From the NCBI GenBank assembly GCA_041395165.1, contig JAWLBA010000016.1, forward strand, positions 1-26,928: a stretch of DNA of 26,928 bases, in the 5' to 3' direction. Origin of the DNA: JAIBCM01 sp041395165 (lineage in GTDB: Bacteria; Verrucomicrobiota; Verrucomicrobiia; JADLBR01; JAIBCM01). A program made the position numbers and the translations under genes. The notes below the pieces were generated by a model. That model made no database searches, had not been told where the DNA came from, and saw nothing but the letters and a program-made list of their open reading frames with translations. This document shows positions 26,136 to 26,928 of the stretch, piece by piece; position 1 is the first letter of the stretch, and every line of letters starts with the position of its first letter.

Positions 26136-26928
26136 AGAATCAACATTGCATCGCCATAGCTATAAAAACGATAATTGTGTTGAATGGCGTCTTCATAGAT
26201 TTTTTTCAAAAAATCGATGCCCCGCAAATAACGAGATGACGCAGGTTTTTTATTTTCTAAAAAACCGCTCACTAACATTAATAAAGTAGAGCGAGGAAGA
26301 TGAAAATTGGTTAGGAGTGCATCCGTATTTTTGAATGTATAAGGAGGATAAATGAAAATGTTAGTATTGCCTTGAAGCGAAGTGTGTTGAGCTAATGTTT
26401 CCAAAACGCGGCAACTGGTTGTGCCAACTGCAACACGACGTTTTGCTCTGGTGATAGCCTGGGCTACTTCGGGAGTAACCTGGAATTTTTCTCGATGCAT
26501 GTCGTGATCTTGAATTTTTTCTGTTTTTACTGGGCGAAACGTTCCCAAACCCACGTGAAGAGTAACAAAAGCGTGAGGGATTTTTTCTAAGAGTTCAGGG
26601 GTGATATGAAAGCCTGCAGTGGGAGCCGCTACAGAACCGACATGTTGCGCGTAAACTGTTTGATAACGTTCTTTGTCTTCCTGAAAAATAATACTTTGAG
26701 CTTGGCGTTGTTGCTCAATGTAAGGAGGAAGTGGTACTTGCCCGAAGTCATCTAAATTGAAGGGTTGATGAAAACGAACAACCCGTTCGCCCGTTTCCAA
26801 AGTTCGTAAAACTTCAGCCGTAAGTGCTAGATTATTTGGTGAAGAGCTTTGAAAAAGCAGTGAAGCGCCAGCACGCGTTTTTTTTCCGGGACTGGTAAGG
26901 CAAAGCCAATGCTGTGGTGAAGTTTCTT
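26132..26928 (-). CDS. queA: QueA, tRNA preQ1(34) S-adenosylmethionine ribosyltransferase-isomerase (5' end missing)
   Basis: QueA adds the ribosyl part of S-adenosylmethionine to preQ1 in tRNA wobble position 34, giving epoxyqueuosine. The visible 264 residues begin inside the protein (TSPQHWLCLTSPGKKTRAGA) and include the family landmarks PLPPYI, ERYQTVYA, GSVAAPTAGFH, HVGLGTFRPV, VGTTSCRVLE, TNFHLPRSTLLMLVSGF and FYSYGDAMLI. The frame is intact and continues past the right window edge, so the ATG is outside. It converges on the toxin gene with overlapping stop codons. Confidence 0.95.
   Translation of the reverse strand, partial: ETSPQHWLCLTSPGKKTRAGASLLFQSSSPNNLALTAEVLRTLETGERVVRFHQPFNLDDFGQVPLPPYIEQQRQAQSIIFQEDKERYQTVYAQHVGSVAAPTAGFHITPELLEKIPHAFVTLHVGLGTFRPVKTEKIQDHDMHREKFQVTPEVAQAITRAKRRVAVGTTSCRVLETLAQHTSLQGNTNIFIYPPYTFKNTDALLTNFHLPRSTLLMLVSGFLENKKPASSRYLRGIDFLKKIYEDAIQHNYRFYSYGDAMLIL

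Overview
The window looks like a chromosomal stretch of a Gram-negative, moderately AT-rich bacterium into which a mobilizable element has settled. Very large secreted proteins built from LamG, calcium-binding Asp-repeat, Ig-like, FG-GAP and RHS modules, next to ordinary housekeeping genes, suggest the PVC group, perhaps Verrucomicrobiota. No rRNA or other phylogenetic marker is present, so this placement is tentative.

Layout. (1) 1-9009, minus strand: a C39-peptidase/RHS protein broken by two frameshifts and running off the left edge, a LamG/Asp-repeat secreted protein just upstream of it, a secreted EEP-family nuclease/phosphatase with its own terminator, and an unrecognised 277-aa protein. 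(2) 9127-14614: an IS3-family element (1144 bp, 4-bp target duplication) inserted in the 3' remnant of a secreted-protein gene. The intact paralogue of that remnant lies at 12542-14614, and a FG-GAP gene with one in-frame TGA lies between them. (3) 14671-20550, minus strand: a mobilization/replication module. In transcription order it holds a Rep-like HTH protein with 8-residue C-terminal repeats, a DnaA-N-like protein, a small helical protein, an RP4-like oriT, a ribbon-helix-helix accessory protein, a MOB relaxase with a histidine triad, a small protein, a VirD4/TraG coupling ATPase and a Clp-type AAA+ ATPase. Most of the genes after oriT overlap or nearly touch. (4) 20768-20839: tRNA-Gln(CUG), minus strand, whose 3' end faces the element. 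(5) 21016-26928: gltB on the plus strand with five frameshifts, a MazF-type toxin-antitoxin pair, and queA (minus, partial) converging on the toxin gene.

The most interesting unit is the mobilization operon. The coupling ATPase is followed, through an ATGA overlap, by a lone Clp/ClpB D2-like AAA+ ATPase whose pore loop has lost its usual aromatic residue. This hints at an accessory motor or remodeller for DNA or relaxase transfer.

A caution applies to the whole window. I count about eleven single-base indels inside otherwise well-conserved reading frames, plus one nonsense codon. Most look like one base missing from a short homopolymer, so sequencing or consensus error is at least as likely as true gene decay. 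Several genes called broken here may be intact in the organism.
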